Translations under genes and position numbers: made by a program
Shown here: one piece after another, positions 42,068-51,273 of the stretch
How positions within the stretch are numbered: position 1 is the stretch's first letter
How the letters are laid out: the number at the start of each line of letters is the position of its first letter
Origin: LZORAL124-50-18 sp051208045
Lineage (GTDB): Bacteria; Pseudomonadota; Gammaproteobacteria; Pseudomonadales; Oleiphilaceae
DNA: 64,000 bases
NCBI GenBank assembly: GCA_051208045.1
Contig: JBPJFY010000011.1
Span: 70,347 to 134,346 of the forward strand
Direction: 5' to 3'
Notes under the pieces: generated by a model
The model's database searches: none
Told to the model about the DNA's origin: nothing
The model's input: the letters and a program-made list of their open reading frames with translations, nothing else

Positions 42068-42081
42068 CTCTATCGAAAGAA

Positions 42082-42474
42082 TTACGCAGTAGCTGCTTCT
42101 TTCTTAGCCGCAGTCTTGCGGGTAGTCTTCTTGGCAGTTGCTTTAACAGTAGCTGCTTTCTCAGCAACTTCTTCTGCTGCTTCTTCAACTTTTTCAGCAG
42201 CTTCAGCAGTTTTACCTTCTACCTTGGAAACAATCTCTTCCGCTGCTTTCGCCAGCTTCTCATTCAGGTCACGGGCAAAAGAATATCCTTTCTCAACCGC
42301 GCTGTTGTGTGCTTCCTGAACTTTGGAAACAGAGTAAGCCTTAGCTTCAGTTTCCAGCTTCTCAGCATAACCAAATGCTTTTTCAGCCAACGACTTGTGC
42401 TGACCTTCAACGGCATTGATGCCCTTGGTGATTGCTTCTTGAACTTGTTCCTGGAAAGACTTCAATTTACCCAT
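42082..42474 (-). CDS. Phasin-like protein with Ala/Lys-rich tail
   Basis: A 130-residue, almost wholly alpha-helical protein. Residues ~1-85 form an amphipathic coiled coil (KLKSFQEQVQEAITKGINAV, AFGYAEKLETEAKAYSVSK); then a Glu/Ala stretch (AAEKVEEAAEEVAEKAA) and a basic tail (KATAKKTTRKTAAKKEA) follow. Short helical proteins with KAAKK-type tails include PhaF-like phasins that coat storage granules and bind DNA. The gene is convergent with WS/DGAT across 44 bases, so a coat protein for wax ester or TAG bodies, or PHA granules, is a reasonable inference, but sequence alone cannot exclude a histone-like or stress protein. No PHA synthase gene is in the window. GGAGAT precedes the ATG. Confidence 0.7.
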   Translation of the reverse strand: MGKLKSFQEQVQEAITKGINAVEGQHKSLAEKAFGYAEKLETEAKAYSVSKVQEAHNSAVEKGYSFARDLNEKLAKAAEEIVSKVEGKTAEAAEKVEEAAEEVAEKAATVKATAKKTTRKTAAKKEAATA

Positions 42475-42772
42475 GACGGATCTCCGATTTATTGGTTTTC
42501 TCTATTAAACAATGACGACCGAAATGACTGCCTATCGCACGGGGCAGACAGCATTCAAAAATTCACCCAGGCGGATTCCGAGGAACACCCCTCCTGAATT
42601 TTCCAGAAACAATACACGCAATAATTAGAATAATCATACTAGTGAGCCATGCTCAACCTGCCAACGAGTTAACTTGTTTTTGATCAAACTCAAAAAAACA
42701 GCCTTAAGAACACCGCGCTTTATACTATGCTTTAAATATTGCCCTCGGCCCCAACACTTTTGGAGGACACTC

Positions 42773-44269
42773 ATGTTTGAAGCCGCAGAACTCGGAAGAA
42801 AGCTTGAGAAAAAACGCTATAAAGCCTTGTTGCCAGAATTGAGGGCTAACCTCCTTAAGGCACAGTTTGCTCTAGGCGATATCAATCGTCCTGTTTTGAT
42901 CATCATTGAAGGCGTCGACAATGCAAGCAAGGGCGAGCTGATCAACAGGCTAAACGAGTGGCTTGATACCAGAGGTCTGGAAGTTCATGCCTTTGGTCAT
43001 AAGACAGACGAAGAAAACGAGCGCCCTCGATTTTGGCGCTATTGGCGGAGCCTTCCCCCGGCGGGCAGGATCGCCATTTTTTCCAGTTCCTGGTACACCG
43101 GCCCTATCTACCAGCGCACGTTTGGAGACATTTCCAAGGGTAAGTTCGAACGTCATTTGCGCCGCATTGCCTTCCTGGAACGGATGCTGGCACAGGAAGG
43201 CATGCTGATTCTGAAGTTCTGGCTCCATATGTCAAAGGATCACCAGCGAGCTACATTCAAGAGGCTGTCCAAAGACAAAGCGCAACGCGCCATGGTGTCT
43301 CAGCTCGATGAAAAACTTCACAAGTTCCACGATCCCCACATTCAAGCCGCAGAGAAAGCCATACGCCTCACGGATCAAGCGCTTGCTCCCTGGTTGGTTG
43401 TTGAAGCGGAAGACGCAAACTATCGCGATGTGACCATTGCAAAGACCATCCTCTCGTCGCTCAATAGCCTGAGTGTGCACAAGCCGGAAAATCTGGGCTC
43501 AAGCACACCCAAAGTGGAGATGGTAGAAGCAACAGAAGATACCGCCGGCGTTCTTTCCAACGTCGACCTGAAAAAAGTCACAGAGAAGGCTCGTTATACG
43601 ACTCAGCTGGAAAAACTCCAAACCAGACTAACCAAACTCTCCTGGGAAGCCTATCATCAGCAAGTGTCTTCGGTGCTCGTCTTTGAGGGTTGGGACGCGG
43701 CCGGAAAAGGCGGCGCAATTCGCAGAATCATGCAGGCCGTAGACGCACGAATTTCTCGCGTGATTTCAATTGCTGCCCCGACCGATGAAGAAAAGGCTCA
43801 CCATTACCTCTGGCGTTTCTGGCGGCACCTGCCTCGCGCAGGACGCGTCATCATCTACGACCGAAGCTGGTACGGACGCGTTCTCGTGGAACGCGTAGAA
43901 GGCTTTGCCGGCGAGGACGAATGGCGCCGCGCTTATCTGGAAATAAACGACTTTGAAGAGCAGCTCTGCCATCACGGGATGGTCGTCAATAAATTCTGGA
44001 TTCACATTGATAAAGAGGAACAGCTCAGACGATTCAAGGAGCGAGAGAAGATTCCGTACAAGCAACACAAGATCACCGATGAAGACTGGCGTAATCGTGA
44101 GAAGTGGGACGCCTATGAAGAAGCCATCGACGAAATGGTGGTTCGCACCAGTACCAACCATGCGCCCTGGAAACTCATTGCGGGGAACGACAAGAAATCT
44201 GCGCGCCTGACAATTTTAGAGACCTTCTGCCAGTCGCTGGAAACTGCTCTCAACGCGCAAAAAAAGTAA
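42773..44269 (+). CDS. pap: Polyphosphate:AMP phosphotransferase (two-domain PPK2)
   Basis: Uses polyphosphate to phosphorylate AMP to ADP. The 498 residues hold two PPK2 domains. The N-terminal one (~10-250) has a changed Walker A (GVDNASKG) and no DRSWY motif (SSSWYTG), so it is presumably catalytically silent. The C-terminal one (~275-495) has a full Walker A (GWDAAGKGG near 305) and lid/Walker B motif YDRSWYGRV. This matches class II PPK2 enzymes such as PAP of Acinetobacter and Pseudomonas. The ATG at 42773 follows GGAGGA; the frame is open 33 codons further upstream but without family similarity. It may recycle the AMP released by acyl-CoA synthetases during fatty-acid use, by inference. 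Confidence 0.93.
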   Translation: MFEAAELGRKLEKKRYKALLPELRANLLKAQFALGDINRPVLIIIEGVDNASKGELINRLNEWLDTRGLEVHAFGHKTDEENERPRFWRYWRSLPPAGRIAIFSSSWYTGPIYQRTFGDISKGKFERHLRRIAFLERMLAQEGMLILKFWLHMSKDHQRATFKRLSKDKAQRAMVSQLDEKLHKFHDPHIQAAEKAIRLTDQALAPWLVVEAEDANYRDVTIAKTILSSLNSLSVHKPENLGSSTPKVEMVEATEDTAGVLSNVDLKKVTEKARYTTQLEKLQTRLTKLSWEAYHQQVSSVLVFEGWDAAGKGGAIRRIMQAVDARISRVISIAAPTDEEKAHHYLWRFWRHLPRAGRVIIYDRSWYGRVLVERVEGFAGEDEWRRAYLEINDFEEQLCHHGMVVNKFWIHIDKEEQLRRFKEREKIPYKQHKITDEDWRNREKWDAYEEAIDEMVVRTSTNHAPWKLIAGNDKKSARLTILETFCQSLETALNAQKK

Positions 44270-44290
44270 CGCGTTGAAAGCAGCATTGCC

Positions 44291-44313
44291 CACTTCAACC
44301 GTACGATGAAGTG
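44291..44313. terminator. Possible hairpin between pap and the PEP-CTERM gene
   Basis: Stem CACTTCA / TGAAGTG with a 9-base loop, in the 59-bp gap between convergent genes. There is no clear T-run, so efficiency is doubtful. Confidence 0.35.
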
Positions 44314-44328
44314 ACCAAGTACAACGGA

Positions 44329-44889
44329 TCAAGCTGCTTGCTGACGGCGAGTCGCACCCAGCATAACCAAGCCCAGACCAAACAAGGCCAGCGTAGCGGG
44401 AGCAGGTACCACTGAAGCGTCGCCAAAGGTTAAGTTGCCAACAAAGCCCAATCCGTCAAAACCGAATGCGCTTACGGCATTTGCGAAAATGTCCACCGCG
44501 TTGGAAGAAGCATCTTCAAAAACAGCATCCATGAAATCAACACCCAGTAAAGGATCCAAATCATCAATCAAAATAGCGAGTGGGAACCCAGGATCAATGT
44601 CTTCTGCTGCGGTAAAAGTATATGCGCCAAACGTGAGTGACAAATCAAAACCCAGCGTTGTTTCGTCTACGAATCCAAATCCCAAGGTATTCGTATCATC
44701 AGAATCAAAACTGATAAAACCAATATCATTGTAAGTGCCCACATCCAGACCAAAAGCATTGCCAGTGTCTGCCAGAGTCACGTCCAGGCTGATATTTTGC
44801 GTCACCAGTACAGCATTTGCCTGCACTGAGAACAACCCAATCAGTGCAAATACACACGCAGATAAGTACTTCTTAAACATCTTATACAT
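44329..44889 (-). CDS. PEP-CTERM-type exported protein (VPAPATL variant)
   Basis: A 186-residue protein: signal peptide (KKYLSACVFALIGLFSVQANA), an Asp/Gly/Phe-rich beta domain, and a C-terminal sorting signal SVVPAPATLALFGLGLVMLG followed by the basic ATRRQQAA. This is the PEP-CTERM layout (Pro-rich motif, TM helix, Arg cluster) processed by exosortase/EpsH, with VPAP replacing the canonical VPEP. Members are often tied to extracellular polysaccharide. No exosortase is in this window. Two in-frame ATGs, 44889 and 44880, are possible starts. It lies 71 bases downstream of the S8 peptidase gene on the same strand, so the two may share a transcript. Confidence 0.82.
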   Translation of the reverse strand: MYKMFKKYLSACVFALIGLFSVQANAVLVTQNISLDVTLADTGNAFGLDVGTYNDIGFISFDSDDTNTLGFGFVDETTLGFDLSLTFGAYTFTAAEDIDPGFPLAILIDDLDPLLGVDFMDAVFEDASSNAVDIFANAVSAFGFDGLGFVGNLTFGDASVVPAPATLALFGLGLVMLGATRRQQAA

Positions 44890-44960
44890 CCAATCAAATT
44901 ATCATTTTTTATTGATGGGCGGAGGCAATACCTCCGCCCGACTATACATGAACAGTTTAC

Positions 44961-47900
44961 TTATGGGCGAACAACATCCACCAACGTGAAGCCAATGTCT
45001 TCACCGGCATCGTTGGTGTAGCTCACACCACCCAGGTAGCGCTTGCCTGCTTCCAGATTACGCATGAACATGTACGTGTTCGTGACCTGTCCTTCACGCA
45101 CATTGCTGCGTGATCGAACCACCAGGTTGCCCTCATTACCGGCAACCTGAGTGACGTCGAGGTTGTAATCCACAAACTCGTCGCCAGCCAGTGACCAGCC
45201 ATGTACAAACACCACATATGCTGAACTTTCAGCCAGCTGCAGAGCCTCCGGGTTAATCACAACAACTTGCTCATCCGAACTCGCATTGGCGCTGTAGCCC
45301 ACCAAAGAGCAGCTGAATCCCGGGCACGCATACACGTACAGGTCCAGATCCATGGCCGGATTGGGTAAATCCGCCGTGTTCAATGCGAACTTCAACGCCT
45401 TGGTACCAGGAGCGACTTCCACCAGGTGGAAACCCAGCTCAGGCTCATTGAAAGAGTAGTCGCTGTCCGGATCCTGGAATACCGTACCCGGCTCAGGCAC
45501 TGCAGGCGCCATACCGTGTCCTTCAGCATACATTCTGCCTGTGAAGTTTGATGTCACCGGCAAAATAACCCGATGCGTGCTACGTGTCGCTTCTGTGGTA
45601 ACGGAACCTACCGTTTCGATCTGCGGTGGCAAAATCGTTTTAATCGCCAGAGCACTACGCACTGTATGCGCCGCATCCTGCCAGATCACATCGCCAAACT
45701 GCCATACATCAAACGGTGCGGTGGTTCTTTCCATCGCTACACCAAATGCACGTGTCTGACCTGGATCGATCGTCAGTGTGTTGGAGGGCTCAAAACTACC
45801 TGTCGCATCATTGAATACGTAAAGTGAGGCGTTGATGCCTGCGGGCGCATTCAAGGTACCGGTGTAAGTCGAAGCCGCGCTTGAGGTATTAGTTACGTAG
45901 CGCGTGACAAACGTCGGTGACCCCAGTTCGGAGACCGCAATGGTCGGGTGGTTATAGTTACTGCCCGGTCCATAACCATTACTTGCCAATACGCCACAAA
46001 TCCCTGCGCCATAGAGGCTTTCAATGGTACCGACTTCATCACTCTTGCCACAAACAAAGCCGACATAATCCGCCAGGCCAGCATCAAACACCAATCCGGG
46101 GTTGATCGCTGCAGCAGGCACCACATGCCCTGCGCCGAAATCAAAGGGATCTGCCGGAGTTGATCCGTCTTCTTTCACCAGATTCTGACGAGCGGTTGTC
46201 ATCATCGCAGAACGCATGGCGGCAGGTGTCCAGTCAGGATGCGCCTGTTTCACCAGTGCTGCAATCCCGGCAATGTGCGGGCTGGACATAGAGGTGCCCT
46301 GCAGGTAGCGGAAATTGCCACCAACGGGCGAAGCCGCTAGAATGGCCACACCAGGCGCAGTAATGTCTGGCACAATCAGATCCGCAACCGCCAGGTTAGG
46401 CCCACGGGAACTGAAGTCCGCCATCAGGTTGCCCACACTGGGGCGACTTGCGGTATTGGCAGCAGACAATCCAGCTGTGACGGTTGCGCCACCCGCCAAA
46501 TCTGCAGCGATGGTCGACCCATCATCCGTACCAATCATTACAGAAGCGATCCCTGTCGAGGAGCTGCCTCCCATGACAATCGGCCCTTGTCCAGGCTGGT
46601 TGTTAAATACCACCACAGCAAGCGCACCTGCAGCTTCTGCGTTTTCAACTTTAACACTGAACGCGCAGGCACCACGCTGAATCAGTGCAATTTTACCCGC
46701 GATTTCCGCTGGATTTGTCAACGCCGAACAACCATCCAGAGGAGATGCCACCGCCAAATCACCGGAGATATCCCCGGTATCTGCCAATGTTGGGCCAAAT
46801 CCCGCAGGATCAGCAATCAATGATTGACCATCAAAGGTGCCGCCGGTCACGTTAATGCCCGAAGAAACGGTGCTGCCGGTATAGGTAGAAGCGGCGACAT
46901 TGGTGACCCATGGCACAGGCATTCCAACCGTTCCCGCATCCGGACCGCTGTTCCCTGCGGAAGTTGCCACAAAAATACCCGCATTCGCGGCATCCATCAT
47001 GGCCAGGGAAGGACCGGTAATCAACGTAGTGAGGCTGCCTCCGATGGAATAGTTAATTACATTAACGCCATCTGCAGTGGCCGCCTCAATGGCCGCCATG
47101 GTATCACCACCGTAGCATCCATCACGACTGGCATCCGCAAAGCTCCAACACGCTTTATAAGAAGCGATTCGCGCGCGCGGCGCCATACCTTTTGCCGTAC
47201 CGGCACTAGCACCCAATACACTTGCAGGAACCGCATTACCGCCGGCCGTACTCGCCACGTGAGAGCCATGCCCATCAAAATCTCTGGGTGATTCATGCTC
47301 ACCAGAAGCAAATGAAACGCCCGCGTTGGAAGCAATTGCAGACGCGTTAAAGAATTGCGCCCCAATGAGCTTGTTATTACAGGTGATCGTGGCATCTGTG
47401 CTGTTATCACAAGCGCCCGCCCATCCGAGCGATGCTGCGCTGGAATAACTGCCATCGTCCGCAAAGCTCGGGTGATCAAAGTTGATGCCCGTGTCCACGA
47501 TACCGATGATCACATCTTCACCGTCGAAGCTGGAATGCAGTCCACCTGGCCCGCTTAATCCAAGAAACTCAGGCGTGTTCACGGTGTTCAGCGGCATGCG
47601 CTCGTCTTTGAACACCGCCACAACATCCGGGTGTGCTTCCACTGCACTGACTTCTTTGGCCGTCAGCGTCACCGCGAAACCATTGAATGTATGGGCATAA
47701 GTGTACAATGGCTCCGAGATACCGGTGGCCATGATAACGGAGCGATGCTTGTTCTTTAGCTGGCTGATATAAGAACGATTGCTCGCACTGTTTGGATCGT
47801 ACTGTTGCTGTTGCTGTGCACCTTTCTTAGGCGTGGTCTTGCTCAATTGTTGAGCCCGAGTGGTTGCAGCTTCGTCACGCAGTTTTACGATGTACACGCT

Positions 47901-48035
47901 TTTGGATGCACTTGGCGTGGCCTGCCCTTTGGCCAACACCAGCTGGTTTCGATCAAATGCCGATGCACCACCAGCAGACAGCAAAGCCGTGCTCGTTGCC
48001 AAAGCAAGGGCAGCAGCCTTAAATTTCATTTGCAT
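44961..48035 (-). CDS. Secreted S8 (subtilisin-like) serine peptidase
   Basis: A 1024-residue exoprotease: signal peptide (ending ~GGASAF), I9-type propeptide (~45-145), S8 catalytic domain with Asp181 (GIVDTGINFDHPSF), His256 (FDGHGSHVAS) and Ser in GTSMSSPHIAGI, and a protease-associated domain inserted before the Ser (SPLDGCSALTNPAEIAGKIA, GACAFSVKVENAE). After the catalytic part come Fn3-like and beta-rich C-terminal domains. This order is that of vpr-like and plant-type subtilases. It should be exported and self-processed, and degrade extracellular proteins. It lacks a PEP-CTERM or T9SS signal. Start ATG preceded by GAGGAAG. A Gln-rich run (QQQQQ) lies in the propeptide. Confidence 0.94.
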   Translation of the reverse strand: MQMKFKAAALALATSTALLSAGGASAFDRNQLVLAKGQATPSASKSVYIVKLRDEAATTRAQQLSKTTPKKGAQQQQQYDPNSASNRSYISQLKNKHRSVIMATGISEPLYTYAHTFNGFAVTLTAKEVSAVEAHPDVVAVFKDERMPLNTVNTPEFLGLSGPGGLHSSFDGEDVIIGIVDTGINFDHPSFADDGSYSSAASLGWAGACDNSTDATITCNNKLIGAQFFNASAIASNAGVSFASGEHESPRDFDGHGSHVASTAGGNAVPASVLGASAGTAKGMAPRARIASYKACWSFADASRDGCYGGDTMAAIEAATADGVNVINYSIGGSLTTLITGPSLAMMDAANAGIFVATSAGNSGPDAGTVGMPVPWVTNVAASTYTGSTVSSGINVTGGTFDGQSLIADPAGFGPTLADTGDISGDLAVASPLDGCSALTNPAEIAGKIALIQRGACAFSVKVENAEAAGALAVVVFNNQPGQGPIVMGGSSSTGIASVMIGTDDGSTIAADLAGGATVTAGLSAANTASRPSVGNLMADFSSRGPNLAVADLIVPDITAPGVAILAASPVGGNFRYLQGTSMSSPHIAGIAALVKQAHPDWTPAAMRSAMMTTARQNLVKEDGSTPADPFDFGAGHVVPAAAINPGLVFDAGLADYVGFVCGKSDEVGTIESLYGAGICGVLASNGYGPGSNYNHPTIAVSELGSPTFVTRYVTNTSSAASTYTGTLNAPAGINASLYVFNDATGSFEPSNTLTIDPGQTRAFGVAMERTTAPFDVWQFGDVIWQDAAHTVRSALAIKTILPPQIETVGSVTTEATRSTHRVILPVTSNFTGRMYAEGHGMAPAVPEPGTVFQDPDSDYSFNEPELGFHLVEVAPGTKALKFALNTADLPNPAMDLDLYVYACPGFSCSLVGYSANASSDEQVVVINPEALQLAESSAYVVFVHGWSLAGDEFVDYNLDVTQVAGNEGNLVVRSRSNVREGQVTNTYMFMRNLEAGKRYLGGVSYTNDAGEDIGFTLVDVVRP

Positions 48036-48518
48036 AGATACTTCCTCTACGGTTTTGGTAGTTATCCGTTTTCTTGTCTCTGCAGGCCTTGTGAGCCAGC
48101 GGAGAGTTTCTTGTTTTTCTCTGATGATCTTTAAGAATTTTCACTTCTTATTTTTATTTTTTTGTTTTTACGCCCTTTGGCCTCCTTAAACTGCTTATCT
48201 TAAGAATTCATTCCACCCAATAAAGCATCGTGTGCGCAATCGGGCAGACACTAAATCGTAACCGAATCAAATCACTGGATAATGGTAAAAATTCACATAT
48301 ATGAACAAATTGTCACAATACTGCAACATATTCTTACAAATCGTCAACCTATAAGAAAGAGTTATATCCTCCACAAGTCGCTTTGTCTCGAAGCTATCCC
48401 CTGACTGCGCGATCAATTTTTACACTCCGCCAATAGTGGCGAGACATCGATGTGTGCTACAATTCCCGACCTTTTTAGTTGGATATTGCCCCCAAGGGGG
48501 CCACATTGATTGAGTGAC
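48036..48518. promoter_or_regulatory. Divergent promoter region, S8 peptidase / trhP
   Basis: 483 bases without a supported gene. The left part is T-rich, giving the peptidase an A-rich 5' leader of more than 100 bases. On the right, TGCTACAAT at 48455-48463 is a good extended -10 for trhP, with no clear -35. The middle (48280-48350) is AT-rich and may hold the peptidase promoter. Confidence 0.4.
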
Positions 48519-49880
48519 ATGATGAAACCAGAACTGCTGTGCCCTGCCGGTACGTTGAAAAACCTTCAGTATGCGTTTGCCTACGGCGCAGACGCGGTGT
48601 ATGCCGGTCAACCTCGATACAGCCTCAGAGTGCGTGAAAATGATTTCAACCTTGAACGGCTTCAGGAAGGCATCAACATCGCCCATGCGCAAAACAAACA
48701 GTTCTATGTCGCCAGCAACATTGCTCCTCACAACTCCAAAATCAAAACGTACATGCAGGACATTGAACCGGTGATAGCGATGAAGCCCGACGCGCTGATC
48801 ATGTCCGATCCCGGCCTCATCATGATGGTGCGTGACCGCTGGCCGGATCAAGTCATTCATTTGTCAGTTCAGGCCAACGTCGTGAACTATGCGGCGGTTG
48901 AATTCTGGCGCAGACAAGGCATCAGTCGGATCATCCTGTCACGCGAACTTTCTCTTGACGAAATTGAAGAAATGCGACGTGAGTGTCCGGAAATGGAGCT
49001 CGAGGTATTCGTCCACGGCGCGCTCTGTATTGCCTACTCCGGGAGATGTTTGCTGTCGGGCTATATCAACAAACGTGACCCCAATCAGGGTACGTGCACT
49101 AACGCCTGTCGATGGAAATACAACACCATTGAAGCCTCACAGGATGAAGCAGGGAACGTCATACCCACGAAGGAACTGACGGGCGAGTGGTCTCCTGAAC
49201 AATCCACCACTGAGCCAACACTGGGCGAAGGCGCTACCACCAGCCAGATGTTTCTGCTCCAGGAAGAAGGCCGCCCTGATCAGTTCATGCCCGCCTATGA
49301 GGATGAGCACGGCACATATATTATGAACTCGAAAGACCTTCGGGCGATTCAGCACGTGCAAAGGCTGGCCGAAATGGGCGTCCATTCCCTGAAGATTGAG
49401 GGGCGCACAAAGTCCTATTACTATGTCGCGCGCACAGCACAGGCGTACCGCAAGGCGATAGACGATGCCGCCGCCGGAAGAACCTTCGACATGCACTTGA
49501 TGGATGATCTCGAAAAGCTGGCCCACCGCGGCTACACCGAAGGTTTTCTGCGACGCCACGTACATGATGAATATCAGAACTATGAAAACGGCAACTCACG
49601 CTCGGATAAACAACAATTTGCTGGCGAGATCACCGACTACGATGCTCAGAAAGGCATCATGACGGTCGATGTGAAGAACCGTTTTGAAGTGGGCCACACG
49701 ATGGAGCTCATGACGACAGCTGGCAACATCACGTTTAAACTCGAACATATGGAAAATCGTAAAGGCGAATCTGTCAGTGCAGCGCCAGGGTCTGGTCACA
49801 TTATGAAGATTCCCGTACCCGCAGAAGTGGCCAACCTGGAATTTGGACTGTTGATGCGCAACCTCCCCCACACTGGCTAA
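48519..49880 (+). CDS. trhP: tRNA hydroxylation protein P (peptidase U32 family, YegQ)
   Basis: Takes part in 5-hydroxyuridine formation at position 34 of tRNAs, a prephenate-dependent Fe-S pathway redundant with TrhO. The 453 residues equal the E. coli length. The U32 signature is complete: KPELLCPAGTLKNLQYAFAY, GADAVYAGQPRYSLR, EVFVHGALCIAYSGRCLLSG, and the Cys cluster CTNACRWKY. The ATG at 48519 is chosen by the family start; the open frame begins with a TTG nine bases earlier. No tRNA-modification gene is adjacent, and the gene stands alone between the peptidase promoter region and convergent thrB. Confidence 0.95.
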   Translation: MMKPELLCPAGTLKNLQYAFAYGADAVYAGQPRYSLRVRENDFNLERLQEGINIAHAQNKQFYVASNIAPHNSKIKTYMQDIEPVIAMKPDALIMSDPGLIMMVRDRWPDQVIHLSVQANVVNYAAVEFWRRQGISRIILSRELSLDEIEEMRRECPEMELEVFVHGALCIAYSGRCLLSGYINKRDPNQGTCTNACRWKYNTIEASQDEAGNVIPTKELTGEWSPEQSTTEPTLGEGATTSQMFLLQEEGRPDQFMPAYEDEHGTYIMNSKDLRAIQHVQRLAEMGVHSLKIEGRTKSYYYVARTAQAYRKAIDDAAAGRTFDMHLMDDLEKLAHRGYTEGFLRRHVHDEYQNYENGNSRSDKQQFAGEITDYDAQKGIMTVDVKNRFEVGHTMELMTTAGNITFKLEHMENRKGESVSAAPGSGHIMKIPVPAEVANLEFGLLMRNLPHTG

Positions 49881-49938
49881 CAGGAATCGCGGGCCCGGCC
49901 ATCCGGTTCGGGCCCGTTGACCTGCCTGGAAGGATGAG

Positions 49939-50904
49939 TTACCTGCCTAGAAGTTCAAGAGCAGCCTCCACTTTCACCCGAAACTCTTCCGGTTCTTTCG
50001 TAATATCGCCAGCCGTTGCAGAACCTTGATAACCCGGGATATGTCGGCTGATCAAGCGTGAAATCCAGAACCGAACGGCAGCCAGGAGTAAAAATGCAGG
50101 CCACGCTTTAACGGAAAACGCATCCGGCGGGGCATTCTTTTGATAACTCTCAATTAAGGCACTCACCCTGGCGACGTCCCACCCTGCCGTCTGAGCATCA
50201 AAGCACCAATCATTTGCTACAACCGCGAGATCAAACATCAGGGTATCCTCGCAGGCATGATAGAAGTCGATGATTCCTGAAATCTGGCCTTGCTCAAACA
50301 AAACATTGTCTCGAAAGAGATCGCCGTGCACGACACCTTTTTTGCACTGTTTAGTGGCAGGCTCCATGACAGCAATTTTGTCGATCGCAGCCGCCAATAA
50401 CTTTTGGTGTACAAATCCAGAAACGCCCTGAAGCTGGGTGTAACTCTTCTTCATCCATTGAATCGACCGTACAGGCAGCCGTTCAGCGGGTATCGCTACA
50501 CTGACACAATGCATGCGGGCCAATGTTTCGCCCATCTGGCGACAAGACTGCACTGACGGCTCTCTTTCCCAGTCTCCTGGAAAGCACGGAAACAAGGCTG
50601 CCGGCTTGCCCTTGAGTTGATGGAGCACTTGCCCCTGACGATCCAGGAGTGGAGCTGGCACCGGCAACCCTTGCTCACTTAACAACGCCGTGAACTTCAT
50701 GAAAAAAGGCAGCTCCGAAGCATCCAGCGTTTCGAATAGTGTCAGCACCCACTTCTTCAGTCCGTTGCCCTCTCTCGTCAACACGAAGAAATTGCTGTTT
50801 TCGATGCCTTGGCCAATTTCCTGCAAATCCGCAAATTCACCCAAGTGATACTGCTGTAACAAAGCCTTCACATCAGACGGATCAATGCGTGTAAATACTG
50901 CCAT
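49939..50904 (-). CDS. thrB: Homoserine kinase (APH-fold type)
   Basis: Phosphorylates homoserine in threonine synthesis. The 321-residue protein is of the aminoglycoside-phosphotransferase-fold type found in Pseudomonas, not the GHMP type of E. coli: GIENSNFFVLTREG (ATP loop), KKGVVHGDLFRDNVLF (catalytic Asp/Asn), ISGIIDFYHACEDTLMFDLA (metal Asp). It lies 24 bases behind the DUF2782 gene in the same direction and is divergent from polA, the gene order known from Pseudomonas. No other thr gene is beside it. Confidence 0.95.
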   Translation of the reverse strand: MAVFTRIDPSDVKALLQQYHLGEFADLQEIGQGIENSNFFVLTREGNGLKKWVLTLFETLDASELPFFMKFTALLSEQGLPVPAPLLDRQGQVLHQLKGKPAALFPCFPGDWEREPSVQSCRQMGETLARMHCVSVAIPAERLPVRSIQWMKKSYTQLQGVSGFVHQKLLAAAIDKIAVMEPATKQCKKGVVHGDLFRDNVLFEQGQISGIIDFYHACEDTLMFDLAVVANDWCFDAQTAGWDVARVSALIESYQKNAPPDAFSVKAWPAFLLLAAVRFWISRLISRHIPGYQGSATAGDITKEPEEFRVKVEAALELLGR

Positions 50905-50928
50905 AAAACTCTTTGACCTATACTGCTA

Positions 50929-51216
50929 CTACCACCGAAAGATCACCCAGCTCGGCACAAGGAGTTGTGACTTTTCCTCGCGAATCCATCCCCCACCGTC
51001 GGAGGGCACAAGGTAGTAGATGGGCCCAATTTTGGGCTGCACTTTGATTTCTTTCAATATACCGTTCACCCGGTACTCAAAATAGGTTTTGTCATCGCCA
51101 TGTCGGATGGTGATCTGGGGTTCAGTGGGATCAACGCTGATTTCTTCGGCGTTCACAACCAGGGTGACACTCCCCATCATCAGGGCGAAAAAGCAGGTGA
51201 TAATCGTATTTTTCAT
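50929..51216 (-). CDS. DUF2782 exported small protein
   Basis: A 95-residue protein: signal peptide (MKNTIITCFFALMMGSVTLVVNA), then the DUF2782 core (PQITIRHGDDKTYFEYRVNG, KVQPKIGPIYYLVPSDG) and an aromatic C-terminus. Function is unknown. Its constant position between polA and thrB in pseudomonads and relatives supports the call. The start codon is 58 bases from the divergent polA start, so the promoters overlap or lie back to back. Confidence 0.93.
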   Translation of the reverse strand: MKNTIITCFFALMMGSVTLVVNAEEISVDPTEPQITIRHGDDKTYFEYRVNGILKEIKVQPKIGPIYYLVPSDGGGWIREEKSQLLVPSWVIFRW

Positions 51217-51273
51217 TGGTACTCTATCCGCATCCTATACATTCCCCTCAGTTTAACAAAACACTTGGAAACC

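Noticed and set aside
51100..51273. 58-codon N-terminal extension of polA
   Set aside because: It runs antisense through the DUF2782 gene and lacks similarity to PolA, which starts near MNNNPETEAK.
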